This document shows, in pieces, positions 1 to 8,647 of a stretch of 39,736 bases of DNA (the first letter of the stretch is position 1; every line of letters starts with the position of its first letter). The stretch spans positions 1 to 39,736 of the forward strand of contig DAOTWP010000203.1 in NCBI GenBank assembly GCA_034435675.1, in the 5' to 3' direction. This DNA is from DAOTWP01 sp034435675. Lineage in GTDB: Bacteria > Chloroflexota > Anaerolineae > Aggregatilineales > Phototrophicaceae. The notes below the pieces were generated by a model, which was not told where the DNA came from, searched no databases, and saw only the letters and a list, made by a program, of their open reading frames with translations. Both the position numbers and the translations under genes were made by a program.

Positions 1-1
1 C

Positions 2-109
2 CGCGACCTTGCACTGCCCACCAGCGGCATGTATATCATCGAAGTGCGCCCTGAAAAGTATCTGATGCAAGGGGCATACACGCTGGTCATCGACTCGACC
101 CTGCCTTGA
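2..109 (+). CDS. C-terminal end of a PPC-type secreted protein (partial, 5' end outside window)
   Basis: An open frame enters from the left edge and stops at TGA 107-109, giving the last 35 residues of a protein. The pattern (a short Leu-Pro-x-Ser-Gly turn, then Tyr-Ile-Ile-Glu-Val, then Gly-Ala-Tyr-Thr-Leu-Val-Ile near the stop) is that of the final strands of a bacterial pre-peptidase C-terminal (PPC) beta-sandwich. The secreted protein at 14744-16843 ends with two domains of the same pattern. The rest of the gene and therefore its main function cannot be seen. Confidence 0.6.
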   Translation, partial: RDLALPTSGMYIIEVRPEKYLMQGAYTLVIDSTLP

Positions 110-250
110 TCCGCGCCGCTGTGCCCGGCAGCGCCAGAATAATGGCACCAGCAGCAGGTTCGCTGCATAGTGTTCAACATCAGCACGCAAACAAAATGCC
201 GGGTCGAGTATCCCGGCATGGTGTTCGCTTCCGTAGGGGGTGCTTGATGG

Positions 251-787
251 TCATCCGGCGAGTTCTGCGGCGATGCCCGCCTCTACCCGGTAGCTCTCCT
301 CCGGCAGGTACTGCCTGAACAGCGTGAAGTTCGCTTCTGCCTCAGTCATCATGCCCAACTGCTGCTGGGTGAAGCCCAGCACCAGGTAAATTTCCGCGTA
401 ACCCGGTTCCACTGTAAGCACTTCCACCGGCAGCAGATCTGCCGCTTCCAGCAGGTACCCCAGCGCGCGTTCATAGCTGCCGGCGTGGAAGTAGTAGTTG
501 CCCAGACTGAACGCCAGCATCACATCGTGCAGCATATCGCCATCGCCAGCGTCGCACATTTCCTGCGCCTCGGCGGTGATGGGTGCGCCGAAGAGCAGCG
601 CCAGCGCCAGCACCGTCAGCGCAATCACAATGGCGAATGTCAACCATCCTTCATGCCAGCGTTCACGCCTGCCTGCGCGGCGCGCAAGGCGCGGCTGCCG
701 GGCAAGTTCGCGTTGTGCTGCTTCTTCGCGGATTTCCGCCGCCCGCTGGTACGCATAGTTCCGGTTGTGGTAGTAGTTGCTGTTCAT
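251..787 (-). CDS. Single-pass membrane protein with TPR-like repeats
   Basis: The product is 178 residues. A basic, Arg/Glu-rich N-terminus (1-47) is followed by one hydrophobic segment at about 49-70. The outer part, about 85-175, has two helix-pair repeats of TPR type (Gly-Asn-Tyr-Tyr...Ala-Leu-Gly-Tyr-Leu and Val-Leu-Gly-Phe...Glu-Ala-Glu-Ala). The ATG at 787 has a GGGAG ribosome site about five bases upstream. Topology is probably N-in, with the TPR part outside the cytoplasm, where it may scaffold another protein. No enzymatic motif is visible. It lies on the same strand as the LuxR-type regulator gene upstream, 125 bp away, so co-transcription is possible. Specific function unknown. 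Confidence 0.7.
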   Translation of the reverse strand: MNSNYYHNRNYAYQRAAEIREEAAQRELARQPRLARRAGRRERWHEGWLTFAIVIALTVLALALLFGAPITAEAQEMCDAGDGDMLHDVMLAFSLGNYYFHAGSYERALGYLLEAADLLPVEVLTVEPGYAEIYLVLGFTQQQLGMMTEAEANFTLFRQYLPEESYRVEAGIAAELAG

Positions 788-912
788 GATCTCCCTGCTC
801 CCTGACTATTGCTGCCTCGTTCGTTATGACTACAGAGTAGCAGGAGGCAGGGGGGCAGGTCGTCCACTCTACGGTGAATTTGCAGAGCGCCGGGGGGTGA
901 AGAAAAGGGGTA

Positions 913-1827
913 TCAGACCAGCTTGAGTTCCTGGGCGCGGGCAATCGCCTTGCCCCGGCTGTCGGCATCTATTTTGCTGTAGAGGCTGTTGATATGCTTC
1001 TTGACAGTGCTGATCTCGACCATCAGCGCATCGGCAATTTCCTGATTCGACAGCCCGCTGGCAATCATCATCAGCACCTCTAACTCACGATCCGTCAGCG
1101 GATCAGGCAGTTTCTGGTTCGCCGCCTGAAGCTGCAACCAGCGCACCTGCTGGCGTGACTCATTCAGATCGGCTGCCGTTTGCTGGAACCGCCGGGCATT
1201 TTCCAGCACCACCACCACATGATGCGCGAACGCTTCCATCAGGGGCAGCAGCGACTCCTGAAATACCCCTCTGGTCACCCGGTTGTCGGCGTAGAGCACC
1301 CCGATGATTTCGTCGCACTGAATCAACGGCATGCACAGCAGCGAGCGCAGCGATTTGCTTTGGACGCTGGAAAAGTGCCCGAAACGCGGGTCACCCTGGG
1401 CGTTGAGCGCAATGACCGGTTCGCGCCGCCTGACGACATAATCGACGATGTTTGTGCTGAACAGTGCATCGGCTTCATCCACCGTTGCGTGATCCCACTG
1501 GCGTGCGGCTGCAATTGCCAGTTCCGCCTCCGGTCCTTCACGCAGCAGAACATAAGCGCGTTCCGCCCCGACAATGTCAATCACGGTGTCCAGCACGCGC
1601 TCCAGCACCGTGTCTGCATCCAGCGCACTGGTCAGCAGCGCAGCAGTGCTCAGCAGTGCCTGCAACTTGCTGACATAATCGAGCACCTGCTGCCCGTAGT
1701 GTTCCACCTGCATGAAGGCGAGGCTCAGTTCCCGCGGGCTGATTCTCTCCGCGTGCGGGTCGTTCAGGGAAATTGCAAACTCGGACAGCTTCTGTCGGAA
1801 AATACTAGGGATTGCATAGTGATTCAT
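913..1827 (-). CDS. GAF-domain LuxR-family transcriptional regulator
   Basis: The product is 304 residues. Residues about 60-205 form a GAF sensory domain (Ala-Tyr-Val-Leu-Leu-Arg, then Ser-Leu-Leu-Cys-Met-Pro-Leu and Gly-Val-Leu-Tyr-Ala-Asp). A short coiled stretch links it to a C-terminal LuxR/FixJ helix-turn-helix at about 236-304, with the family pattern Leu-Thr-x-Arg-Glu-Leu-Glu-Val-Leu, Gly-Leu-Ser-Asn-Gln-Glu-Ile-Ala and Ser-Thr-Val-Lys-Lys-His-Ile. There is no phospho-acceptor receiver domain, so activation probably comes from ligand or redox sensing by the GAF domain. The start at 1827 has a GAGG site upstream. The gene is divergent from the ABC exporter pair, which makes that pair a plausible but unproven target. 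Confidence 0.88.
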   Translation of the reverse strand: MNHYAIPSIFRQKLSEFAISLNDPHAERISPRELSLAFMQVEHYGQQVLDYVSKLQALLSTAALLTSALDADTVLERVLDTVIDIVGAERAYVLLREGPEAELAIAAARQWDHATVDEADALFSTNIVDYVVRRREPVIALNAQGDPRFGHFSSVQSKSLRSLLCMPLIQCDEIIGVLYADNRVTRGVFQESLLPLMEAFAHHVVVVLENARRFQQTAADLNESRQQVRWLQLQAANQKLPDPLTDRELEVLMMIASGLSNQEIADALMVEISTVKKHINSLYSKIDADSRGKAIARAQELKLV

Positions 1828-2207
1828 CTTTGCCTCATCACTGGCAGGCAGGCTTCAGAGAATAAGTAAAATGCCTATTAATATTATCTGCTATCTTGTT
1901 GCCTGAGTCAAACAACAGCGCCGCCCAAAAATCCTGTCCAAACTATCAGCGGAATACCGCCAAAAGGCTGAGGCGATTATGCGCATAAGCGGGTAGAATG
2001 GCTATTGCTCAGTCTGCCATTCGTGCTGTATCATAGGCAGCAGTGCGAACATTTGTGCAGTCGCTTCTCAACAAATCTTAAAGGTTCAACAGGTGTCAAA
2101 TCAGGGCTTGCGTTTGCGATTCGTTTGCACCATAATGTACTCTAGTGACCCTTTTAGGACACCCTTCACGCGGTAAATCGTGATGGACCAGAAAGGCAGG
2201 TAATCTG
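1828..2207. other. Divergent intergenic region between the LuxR regulator and the ABC exporter
   Basis: This 380-bp stretch has no coding signal. It holds the regulator promoter at 1883-1911 and must also hold the exporter promoter. For the exporter I see only a possible -10 hexamer TAATGT near 2133, without a convincing -35. The exporter ribosome site (AGGCAGG, 2194-2200) lies at its right end. Confidence 0.6.
1883..1911 (-). promoter_or_regulatory. Sigma70-type promoter for the GAF-LuxR gene
   Basis: Read on the minus strand, TTGACT (1906-1911) and GATAAT (1883-1888) are separated by exactly 17 bases. Each matches the -35 and -10 consensus at five of six positions. The predicted start lies about 50 bases upstream of the ATG. 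Confidence 0.6.
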
Positions 2208-4097
2208 TTGCAACTCACAGTTCCAGCTCCGCTTTACGAAGATTATGACTTAAAGCAGGCGGTCTCTCAGAACCGTCTGGTCGGGTTGTGGCGCGTGCTG
2301 ACCGGCTACCGCAAAATGTACTTCTGGGCGACCTTCAGCATGGCAATGTCGGCAACTGCGCGCACACTATCCCTGCTGCTGCTGGGACTCCTGGTGGATC
2401 AGGTGCTGGTGCAGCCGGGGGTCGCCGCGCTGGTTACGGAGGGCGCGCAGGTCAACTTCTTCGCTAACTATGCGCGGATTATCGAAAACGCCGCGCCAAT
2501 CCTGCTGCTCGTTGCGCTGGGGTTTGTCGGGCTGGCGATGATGCAGGGCGGTGGCAGCTTTATGGCGGGCAAGCTGGCGGCGCAGGCGGCTGAAGGCATG
2601 GCGATGCGGTTAAAGGATTACCTGTTCGACCACATCCAGCGGCTGCGCTTTGCCTACCACGACAAAATGCCTACCGGCGATCTGATCCAGCGCTGTACGT
2701 CCGATGTAGACGCCATCCGCCGCTTCTATGCCGAACAGGCGCTAGAAGTCGGGCGCATTATGTCGCTGTTTCTGGTCAACACTTTCGCCCTGCTGCTGCT
2801 CAACTGGCAGTTGGCGCTGCTATCGATCATGGTCATCCCGATTGTCATTGCAGTATCGGTCTGGTTCTTCAGAATGATCTCGCGGCGTTATGAAATGACA
2901 CAGGAGCAGGAAAGCATCGTCTCAACTACCCTGCAAGAAAACCTTTCCGGTGTTCGCGTGGTCAAGGCATTCGCCCGGCAGGGGTACGAGATTGACAAGT
3001 TTGAGCGAAACAACTGGAAGCAGTATCAGCTTGACCGCGTATTGATGATCGGGCACGCCTTTTACTGGCCCGTCACCGACCTGATGACCGGCGCGCAGTT
3101 GCTCTTTGGTTACTTTATCGCTGCCGTTGCCGCGATCAACGGCACCATCTCGGTAGGGCTTTATGTCGCCTACGTCGGTATGCTCATCCTGATCATCTTC
3201 CCCATCCGCAACCTGGGGCGCGTGATCATTGAGATGGCAACCGGGTCGGTGTCTTACAGTCGTGTGCGCGCCATCCTCGAGCAGGACCGTGAACCCCTGG
3301 GTGAGGATCTCACCCCGCCCGTAACAGCGCTGAGCGGCTCGCTTGTGTTCGACCATGTCGGCTTTGGCTACGAAACCAATCAGGAAGTCCTCAAGGACAT
3401 CAGTTTCACTGTCAAGCCAGGTCAGATCATCGCGCTGCTGGGGTCAACCGGGTCGGGCAAGACTTCGTTAATGAACCTGCTGCCGCGCTTCTATGAGTAC
3501 ACCAGCGGGAGCATCCGGCTGGACGGCGTGGAGCTGCGCGACTATCCGCGCGCGTTCCTGCGCAGGCAGATTGGCATCGTGGAACAGGAACCATTCCTGT
3601 TCTCGCGCTCCATCCGCGAAAACATCACCTATGGTGCAGGGCGGCAGGTCAGCGACGAAGAAGTGATTGCTGCTGCGCGTGCCGCTGCCGCGCACGAGTT
3701 CATCGCCAGCTTCCCGGAAGGTTACAGCACGCTGGTTGGTGAGCGCGGTGTGACGCTCTCCGGGGGGCAGAAACAGCGTATTGCCATCGCGCGGACGATC
3801 CTGAAGAACCCGCGTATCCTGATCCTCGACGACGCCACCTCATCGGTCGACACCGAAACCGAGGCAGAAATTCGTGAGGCGCTGCGTAATCTGATGACAG
3901 ATCGCACGTCGTTTGTCATCGCCCACCGCATTCAGAGCGTTATGGACGCCGATCTGATTGTGGTGATGGACAAGGGGCGCATCGTGCAGATGGGCACGCA
4001 TGAAAGCCTGCTGAAGCAGGACGGCATTTACCGGCGTATCTACGATGTGCAGTCGCGCATCGAAGCTGAACTAGAGGAAGAGATCAGCCGTGTCTGA
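2208..4097 (+). CDS. ABC exporter half-transporter, subunit 1 (permease-ATPase with non-canonical catalytic site)
   Basis: The product is 629 residues. A six-helix type-I exporter membrane domain covers about 38-345 and an ATPase domain about 375-615. Visible ATPase motifs are Walker A GSTGSGKTS (412-420), the VEQEP Q-loop near 458, signature LSGGQ (517-521), Walker B LILDD (Asp541) and the H-loop His573. The residue after the Walker B Asp is Asp542 where active ATPases have Glu. That marks the degenerate-site subunit of a heterodimeric exporter. The TTG start at 2208 has an AGGCAGG ribosome site; the ATG at 2183 is closed by a stop and unusable. It overlaps the next gene by 8 bp and surely pairs with it. 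Substrate (drug, lipid or peptide) cannot be told from sequence. Confidence 0.93.
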   Translation: MQLTVPAPLYEDYDLKQAVSQNRLVGLWRVLTGYRKMYFWATFSMAMSATARTLSLLLLGLLVDQVLVQPGVAALVTEGAQVNFFANYARIIENAAPILLLVALGFVGLAMMQGGGSFMAGKLAAQAAEGMAMRLKDYLFDHIQRLRFAYHDKMPTGDLIQRCTSDVDAIRRFYAEQALEVGRIMSLFLVNTFALLLLNWQLALLSIMVIPIVIAVSVWFFRMISRRYEMTQEQESIVSTTLQENLSGVRVVKAFARQGYEIDKFERNNWKQYQLDRVLMIGHAFYWPVTDLMTGAQLLFGYFIAAVAAINGTISVGLYVAYVGMLILIIFPIRNLGRVIIEMATGSVSYSRVRAILEQDREPLGEDLTPPVTALSGSLVFDHVGFGYETNQEVLKDISFTVKPGQIIALLGSTGSGKTSLMNLLPRFYEYTSGSIRLDGVELRDYPRAFLRRQIGIVEQEPFLFSRSIRENITYGAGRQVSDEEVIAAARAAAAHEFIASFPEGYSTLVGERGVTLSGGQKQRIAIARTILKNPRILILDDATSSVDTETEAEIREALRNLMTDRTSFVIAHRIQSVMDADLIVVMDKGRIVQMGTHESLLKQDGIYRRIYDVQSRIEAELEEEISRV

Positions 4098-5925
4098 AGA
4101 AATCCGGTTCGAGGAAGAAGAATTTCAAGGGCAGTTCAACGGGCGCACGCTGCTGCGCATCATGGGTCAGGTACGGCAGCATTGGCGCTGGGTGGTCGGC
4201 TTTCTGGTCGCCATTCTGATCGTCTCGTCCCTTGAATCCTTCTTCACGTTCCTCAACAAGCTCATCATTGATGAAGGCATCCTGGGACAGAATCAGGACC
4301 GGCTGGTCACGCTGATCGTGCTCTATGCCGTGCTGATGGTGTTCCAGGCGGCAGCAGTGTTCGCGTTCATCTATTTGGCGGGCGTGCTGGGCTTCCGGGT
4401 GCGCTATGACATGCGCAAGAAGATCTTCGAGCATCTTCAGAAGCTGTCGCTGTCCTACTTCGATCGCACGCCGGTTGGCTGGATTATGTCCCGGCTGACC
4501 TCGGACACTGTGCGCATCTCCGATCTGGTCACGTGGGGCATGCTCGATGTCACGTGGGCGGTGATGAACATCATCACGTCGCTGATCTTCATGCTGATGA
4601 TTAGCTGGCAGTTGACGCTGGTGGTCGTCGCCTTGCTGCCGGTGCTGCTGGTGGTCGCGATCTGGTTCAAGCAGCGCATTCTGGTCGAGTACCGCGATGT
4701 GCGCAAAGCTAATTCGAAGATCACCGGTGCATACAATGAGAACATCACCGGTGTGCGTGTGGCGAAGTCGCTGCACCGCGAAGAAGCAAACCTGCACGAG
4801 TTCCAGGACCTGACGCACGGCATGTACCGTTCGTCGTATCGCGCGGCGTGGTTCTCAGCGCTGTTTCTGCCCTCAGTGCAGTTGCTCAGCGCGCTGGCAG
4901 TCGGCGCGGTGGCATTCTTCGGCGGCTTGCAGGTGGAGCTGGGCTTCATCACCATCGGCGGCATTCAGGCGTTTGTCAACTACATCACGTTCATGATGTG
5001 GCCCGTGCAGGACCTTGCGCGTGTCTACGCCAGTATGCAGCAGGCGATTGCCTCTGCCGAGCGCAGTTTCTCGCTGCTGGACACCACCCCGGAAGTCACC
5101 GACAAAGCGGGTGCAAAGGACCCCGGCACGCTGCGCGGCGAGATTGTCTTCGAGAATGTGGAGTTCTACTACACCGCCGATAAGCCGGTGCTGCGCGAGT
5201 TCAACCTGCGCGTCAAGCCGGGGGAAACCATCGCGCTGGTCGGTCCTACAGGCGCGGGCAAGTCCACAATCGTCAACCTGGTCTGCCGCTTCTACGAGCC
5301 GAAAGCCGGGCGTATCCTGATCAACGGCACCGACTACACCGACCTGACGCTGCACGGCATCCATTCACGCATCGGTATTGTGCTGCAAACGCCGCACCTG
5401 TTCAGCGGCACCGTGCGCGAAAACCTGCGCTATGGGCGACTGGAAGCCACCGACGAGGAGATCGAAGCTGCTGCCAGACTGGCAGGCGCAGATGAATTCA
5501 TCCGCACGCTCGAAAAAGGCTATGATGAACCGGTTGGCGAGGGCGGTGTGCTGCTCTCGGTGGGGCAGAAGCAGTTGATCAGCCTGGCCCGGGCGATCCT
5601 GGCACAGCCGGACATCTTCGTGATGGACGAAGCAACCAGTTCAGTGGACACGCTCACTGAAGCGCTGATCCAGCGCGGCATGGAACAACTGATGCAGGGG
5701 CGCACGAGCTTTATCATCGCGCATCGCCTGTCCACCATCCGCAATGCTGACCGCATTCTGGTCATTGAGGGCGGGCGCATCTCAGAAATGGGCACCCATG
5801 CGCAGCTCATCCGCCAGCGCGGGCACTACTACAACCTGTATACGCGGCAGTTCCGCGCCAAACTGGAGGAACAGTACGAAGCAATGCTCTCCACCGCCGA
5901 GGTGGAAGCCCTGGCAGGCGACTGA
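4090..5925 (+). CDS. ABC exporter half-transporter, subunit 2 (permease-ATPase with catalytic Glu)
   Basis: The product is 611 residues, with a six-helix membrane domain at about 35-320 and an ATPase domain at about 350-590. The motifs are Walker A GPTGAGKST (385-393), Walker B VMDEA with catalytic Glu514, and H-loop His545. The signature is LSVGQ (489-493), in which the first Gly of LSGGQ is Val. This complements the first subunit: the degenerate ATP site would combine subunit 1 Walker A/B (Asp542) with this altered signature, and the active site would combine Glu514 with the intact LSGGQ of subunit 1. It starts at GTG 4090 inside the end of the upstream gene, so translation is probably coupled. 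A strong terminator follows at 5962. Confidence 0.93.
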   Translation: MSEEIRFEEEEFQGQFNGRTLLRIMGQVRQHWRWVVGFLVAILIVSSLESFFTFLNKLIIDEGILGQNQDRLVTLIVLYAVLMVFQAAAVFAFIYLAGVLGFRVRYDMRKKIFEHLQKLSLSYFDRTPVGWIMSRLTSDTVRISDLVTWGMLDVTWAVMNIITSLIFMLMISWQLTLVVVALLPVLLVVAIWFKQRILVEYRDVRKANSKITGAYNENITGVRVAKSLHREEANLHEFQDLTHGMYRSSYRAAWFSALFLPSVQLLSALAVGAVAFFGGLQVELGFITIGGIQAFVNYITFMMWPVQDLARVYASMQQAIASAERSFSLLDTTPEVTDKAGAKDPGTLRGEIVFENVEFYYTADKPVLREFNLRVKPGETIALVGPTGAGKSTIVNLVCRFYEPKAGRILINGTDYTDLTLHGIHSRIGIVLQTPHLFSGTVRENLRYGRLEATDEEIEAAARLAGADEFIRTLEKGYDEPVGEGGVLLSVGQKQLISLARAILAQPDIFVMDEATSSVDTLTEALIQRGMEQLMQGRTSFIIAHRLSTIRNADRILVIEGGRISEMGTHAQLIRQRGHYYNLYTRQFRAKLEEQYEAMLSTAEVEALAGD

Positions 5926-5961
5926 GGCTGTACCGCAGGCGGTTCACACAGAGTAACTCTC

Positions 5962-5994
5962 AAAAAGGCAAGCGCTTGGCTTGTCTTTTTGTTT
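5962..5994 (+). terminator. Rho-independent terminator after the ABC exporter operon
   Basis: A 12-bp stem (arms 5962-5973 and 5979-5990, one G-U pair) encloses a five-base loop. The left arm starts with five A and the right arm ends in five T followed by GTTT, so it could work in both directions. Confidence 0.85.
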
Positions 5995-6091
5995 CTGTCT
6001 GTACCGTCGTGCGCAGATACCCCTGTTCTGGCATATACTGCATATGCAAGCAAAGCAAAATGCCCGCAAGAGGAGAAGGAGCAGCGCCTGT

Positions 6092-8605
6092 ATGGATGCA
6101 GAAACCCGCGTATTGTATGCAGCACTCAACATCACTGCCCGCTTCGAGGGTGGCTACAGCAGCTACCAGAACCACGACAGCGGCATCATCAGCTATGGGC
6201 GCTTCCAGTTTACGCTGGCAGCGGGTTCGCTGGGCAAACTGCTGAAGAAATATTTCGCCAAAGCCAGCGGCACTACTGCCGACGCCCTGCGCGCCTATGA
6301 AGAACGAATCGGCAGCCGCGATGCCCAGCTCCGCCACGACATGCAGCTCAAGACCCTGCTCAAAGAAGCAGCCGAAGACCCGCTGATGCAGGCGGCGCAG
6401 AATGAACTGGCGGCGGAAATGTACTGGGAGCCGGTGCAGCGCCTCAGTGTCACGCCGCGCGGGGTAAGCCTGCCGCTGACACGCGCGCTGATGTTCGACA
6501 TGGCGATCAATCATGGCGTGCTGCACAACATGATTGAATTGACTGAAAACGCACTCAAAGTACCCTTTAAGTCTAAAATGCCTGACAACGGCGTTAACGA
6601 AAAAGTCTTCGCAGCCAAGCTGGCAGAAATCCGTAACGAACGCATGTACCGGCTGGCAGACGAACATGGCTGGGGTGGTTTGAAGGTGCGCGGCGATTTC
6701 TGGGTAAACCTCATCAAAAGCGGTGATTGGGAGCTGCAGGGCGATGCCAAAGGCAATATCGCCGTAAAAAGCATTCCGCTGCAAGTGCGCAATCCAGTCA
6801 TCCCTGGCAGTGGCGCAGCAACACCCCCCGATGACGATGATACGCCCGTTACTGCTGAAATCCGCGTGACGCCGAAGGAAGATCGTGTGAATGTGCGTAA
6901 CGAAGCGCGGGTAGGGGCACCGATTGTGACGGTGGCAAATCTGGGCGATGTGCTGGATGTGCTGGAACCTGCCGAAACTGCCCGCGACAAGGTCGGCGAC
7001 GACGGCACATGGCTGAAAGTGCGCGCTGCCGATGGCAAAGAAGGTTATACCGCCGCGTGGCTCTATGCGCTGGTTGAGGCAACCCCGCCCACTGATGAAC
7101 AGCCCCCTGCTGGCGAACAACCGCCTGCCGACGAACAGCCACCTGCCGACGAACAGCCACCTGCCGACGAGCAGCTCCCTGTTGATGGACAGCCATCCGC
7201 ACCTGCCGCGTTGTATGTGACGCCCACTGACAACCGGATCAACATTCGTAGCGCACCGGAGTCAGGCGCGCGTATTGTTGGTCAAGCGCTGCTGGGCGAT
7301 GTGCTGGATGTGCTGGAACCTGCTGACGTCGCGCGTTCCAAAGTGGGCAGCGGCGGGCAGTGGCTAAATGTGCGTAAGCAAAGCGGGTTGGTGGAAGGCT
7401 ATACGGCTGCCCAGTTCTATCGAGTGTACGAGAAGAAACTGTATATCATCGCTAAAGAAGGCGTGCGGGTGCGCAGCGCACCGGTCAATGGCGCGCAAGT
7501 CGCTGTGCTCCGCGCGGGCGAAGTGCTGGAAGTGATCGAACCCTACGAGCAGGGACGTGCCAAGATCGGCAAGCAGGATCAGTGGCTGAAGGTGCGCACC
7601 GCCGGCGAGCAGGAAGGCTTCACCGCCGCGTGGTTGTATAACGTCTATCAGGGTGATCTGCTGGCAGCAGGCAAGCTGCCGCCGGAACTTGCCAAAGTCA
7701 ATATTGTGGGCGTCAATCTGGATGTGCGTCACCCATTGGGCACGCCGGATCCCGCACGGCTGGGCAAAACCGGCTGGCTGCGCTTTGGCTACAACGTGTC
7801 TGCCGGGGTTGGTTCGACGGACATCAATGCCGCGTACAATCTCTATCGCCCGCGTTTCGAGACTTATGCGCGCGCAGGCAAAAAGATCCTCATCGTGTGT
7901 ACCCACCAGACGTTCGGCGAAGGCGCAGGCTACAACTGGGAGCAGATGGATGCCTTCAAATGGCGTGATCTGAGTGACAAGTTTGCCGATATGGTCGGCA
8001 GGATCGTGCGCCAGTACGCCGGATCAAGTCTGATACAGGCAATTCAGGTCTGGAATGAACAGGACGCGCATCAGGGCGCGCGCGCTTCGGTGCCGCTGCC
8101 CGCGGACGCCTATGGCTACATGCTCAGCAAAACACTCCAGGCGGTGCGCGCCGCTGACCCCAAACTGCTGGTTATCACCGGAGGGCACGCCAGCGGTCCC
8201 AGTTCCGGCGCTGCCTATGCCCGCCGAACCATCGCCGCCATCGCCGCCAGTCAGCGCCCGGACGGCATCGCCTTCCACCCCTATGGGCGTGGCGCGATGC
8301 AGTCTGACCCCAAATACCGGCACTTTGGCAATATAGATGAAGAAATTAATGCCTATGCCAGCGTGCTGCCCGGCACGCCGCTGTGGATCACGGAATGGGG
8401 CGTACTCAATGCGCCGCAGTCGCCGCCCGCGGAAATCAGCAAATACGCGCAGGAATTTATCACGCGGGTCAAAACGGTTCATGCGGGCAAAGTCGCCGCC
8501 GCGATGTGGTTTGCTTGGGGCGAAGGCATGGATAACGGTTACGGTGTAGTTGGCCCGTCCGGGCAGGATCGCCCACCCTTCACGCATGATTATGTAAACC
8601 TCTGA
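6092..8605 (+). CDS. Multidomain glycoside hydrolase: lysozyme/chitosanase-like module, three SH3b domains, clan GH-A-like domain
   Basis: From ATG 6092 the product is 837 residues. This start has an AGGAGAAGGAG site ten bases upstream; a longer frame back to 5981 would run through the terminator. Residues 1-about 240 resemble the GH46 chitosanase/lysozyme fold, with candidate acids Glu19 (FEGGY) and Asp29 (HDSGIISYG). Three bacterial SH3 domains follow at about 256-328, 373-447 and 449-520, the first two split by a Glu-Gln-Pro-Pro-Ala-Asp repeat linker. Residues about 533-837 form a TIM-barrel-like glycosidase domain with WNEQD (Glu656, likely acid/base) and ITEWG (Glu768, likely nucleophile), as in clan GH-A. 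The protein probably binds and cuts cell-wall or other amino-sugar polymers. No signal peptide or membrane segment is visible, which is odd for such an enzyme. Substrate assignments are inference. Confidence 0.8.
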   Translation: MDAETRVLYAALNITARFEGGYSSYQNHDSGIISYGRFQFTLAAGSLGKLLKKYFAKASGTTADALRAYEERIGSRDAQLRHDMQLKTLLKEAAEDPLMQAAQNELAAEMYWEPVQRLSVTPRGVSLPLTRALMFDMAINHGVLHNMIELTENALKVPFKSKMPDNGVNEKVFAAKLAEIRNERMYRLADEHGWGGLKVRGDFWVNLIKSGDWELQGDAKGNIAVKSIPLQVRNPVIPGSGAATPPDDDDTPVTAEIRVTPKEDRVNVRNEARVGAPIVTVANLGDVLDVLEPAETARDKVGDDGTWLKVRAADGKEGYTAAWLYALVEATPPTDEQPPAGEQPPADEQPPADEQPPADEQLPVDGQPSAPAALYVTPTDNRINIRSAPESGARIVGQALLGDVLDVLEPADVARSKVGSGGQWLNVRKQSGLVEGYTAAQFYRVYEKKLYIIAKEGVRVRSAPVNGAQVAVLRAGEVLEVIEPYEQGRAKIGKQDQWLKVRTAGEQEGFTAAWLYNVYQGDLLAAGKLPPELAKVNIVGVNLDVRHPLGTPDPARLGKTGWLRFGYNVSAGVGSTDINAAYNLYRPRFETYARAGKKILIVCTHQTFGEGAGYNWEQMDAFKWRDLSDKFADMVGRIVRQYAGSSLIQAIQVWNEQDAHQGARASVPLPADAYGYMLSKTLQAVRAADPKLLVITGGHASGPSSGAAYARRTIAAIAASQRPDGIAFHPYGRGAMQSDPKYRHFGNIDEEINAYASVLPGTPLWITEWGVLNAPQSPPAEISKYAQEFITRVKTVHAGKVAAAMWFAWGEGMDNGYGVVGPSGQDRPPFTHDYVNL
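7097..7186 (+). repeat. 18-bp in-frame tandem repeat, five units
   Basis: Five successive 18-bp units based on GAACAGCCACCTGCCGAC begin at 7097, 7115, 7133, 7151 and 7169. Units three and four are identical and the outer ones have diverged. They encode Glu-Gln-Pro-Pro-Ala-Asp repeats, a flexible acidic linker between the first two SH3b domains. Confidence 0.9.
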
Positions 8606-8616
8606 TCCTCAACCGC

Positions 8617-8647
8617 CAGCAGCCGGGCAGCAGATGTCCGGCTGCTG
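8617..8647 (+). terminator. Hairpin after the SH3b glycosidase gene
   Basis: A perfect 10-bp inverted repeat (CAGCAGCCGG at 8617-8626, CCGGCTGCTG at 8638-8647, 11-base loop) begins 11 bp after the stop codon. No T-run follows, so it is a terminator-like or mRNA-protecting hairpin rather than a standard intrinsic terminator. Confidence 0.5.

Noticed and set aside
5981..6091. Longer N-terminus for the SH3b glycosidase
   Set aside because: It would start within the terminator hairpin, has no ribosome site, and the added residues do not make a proper signal peptide; ATG 6092 has a strong site.
5960..7120. Minus-strand open frame of 386 codons
   Set aside because: It is antisense to the SH3b glycosidase gene and crosses the upstream terminator.
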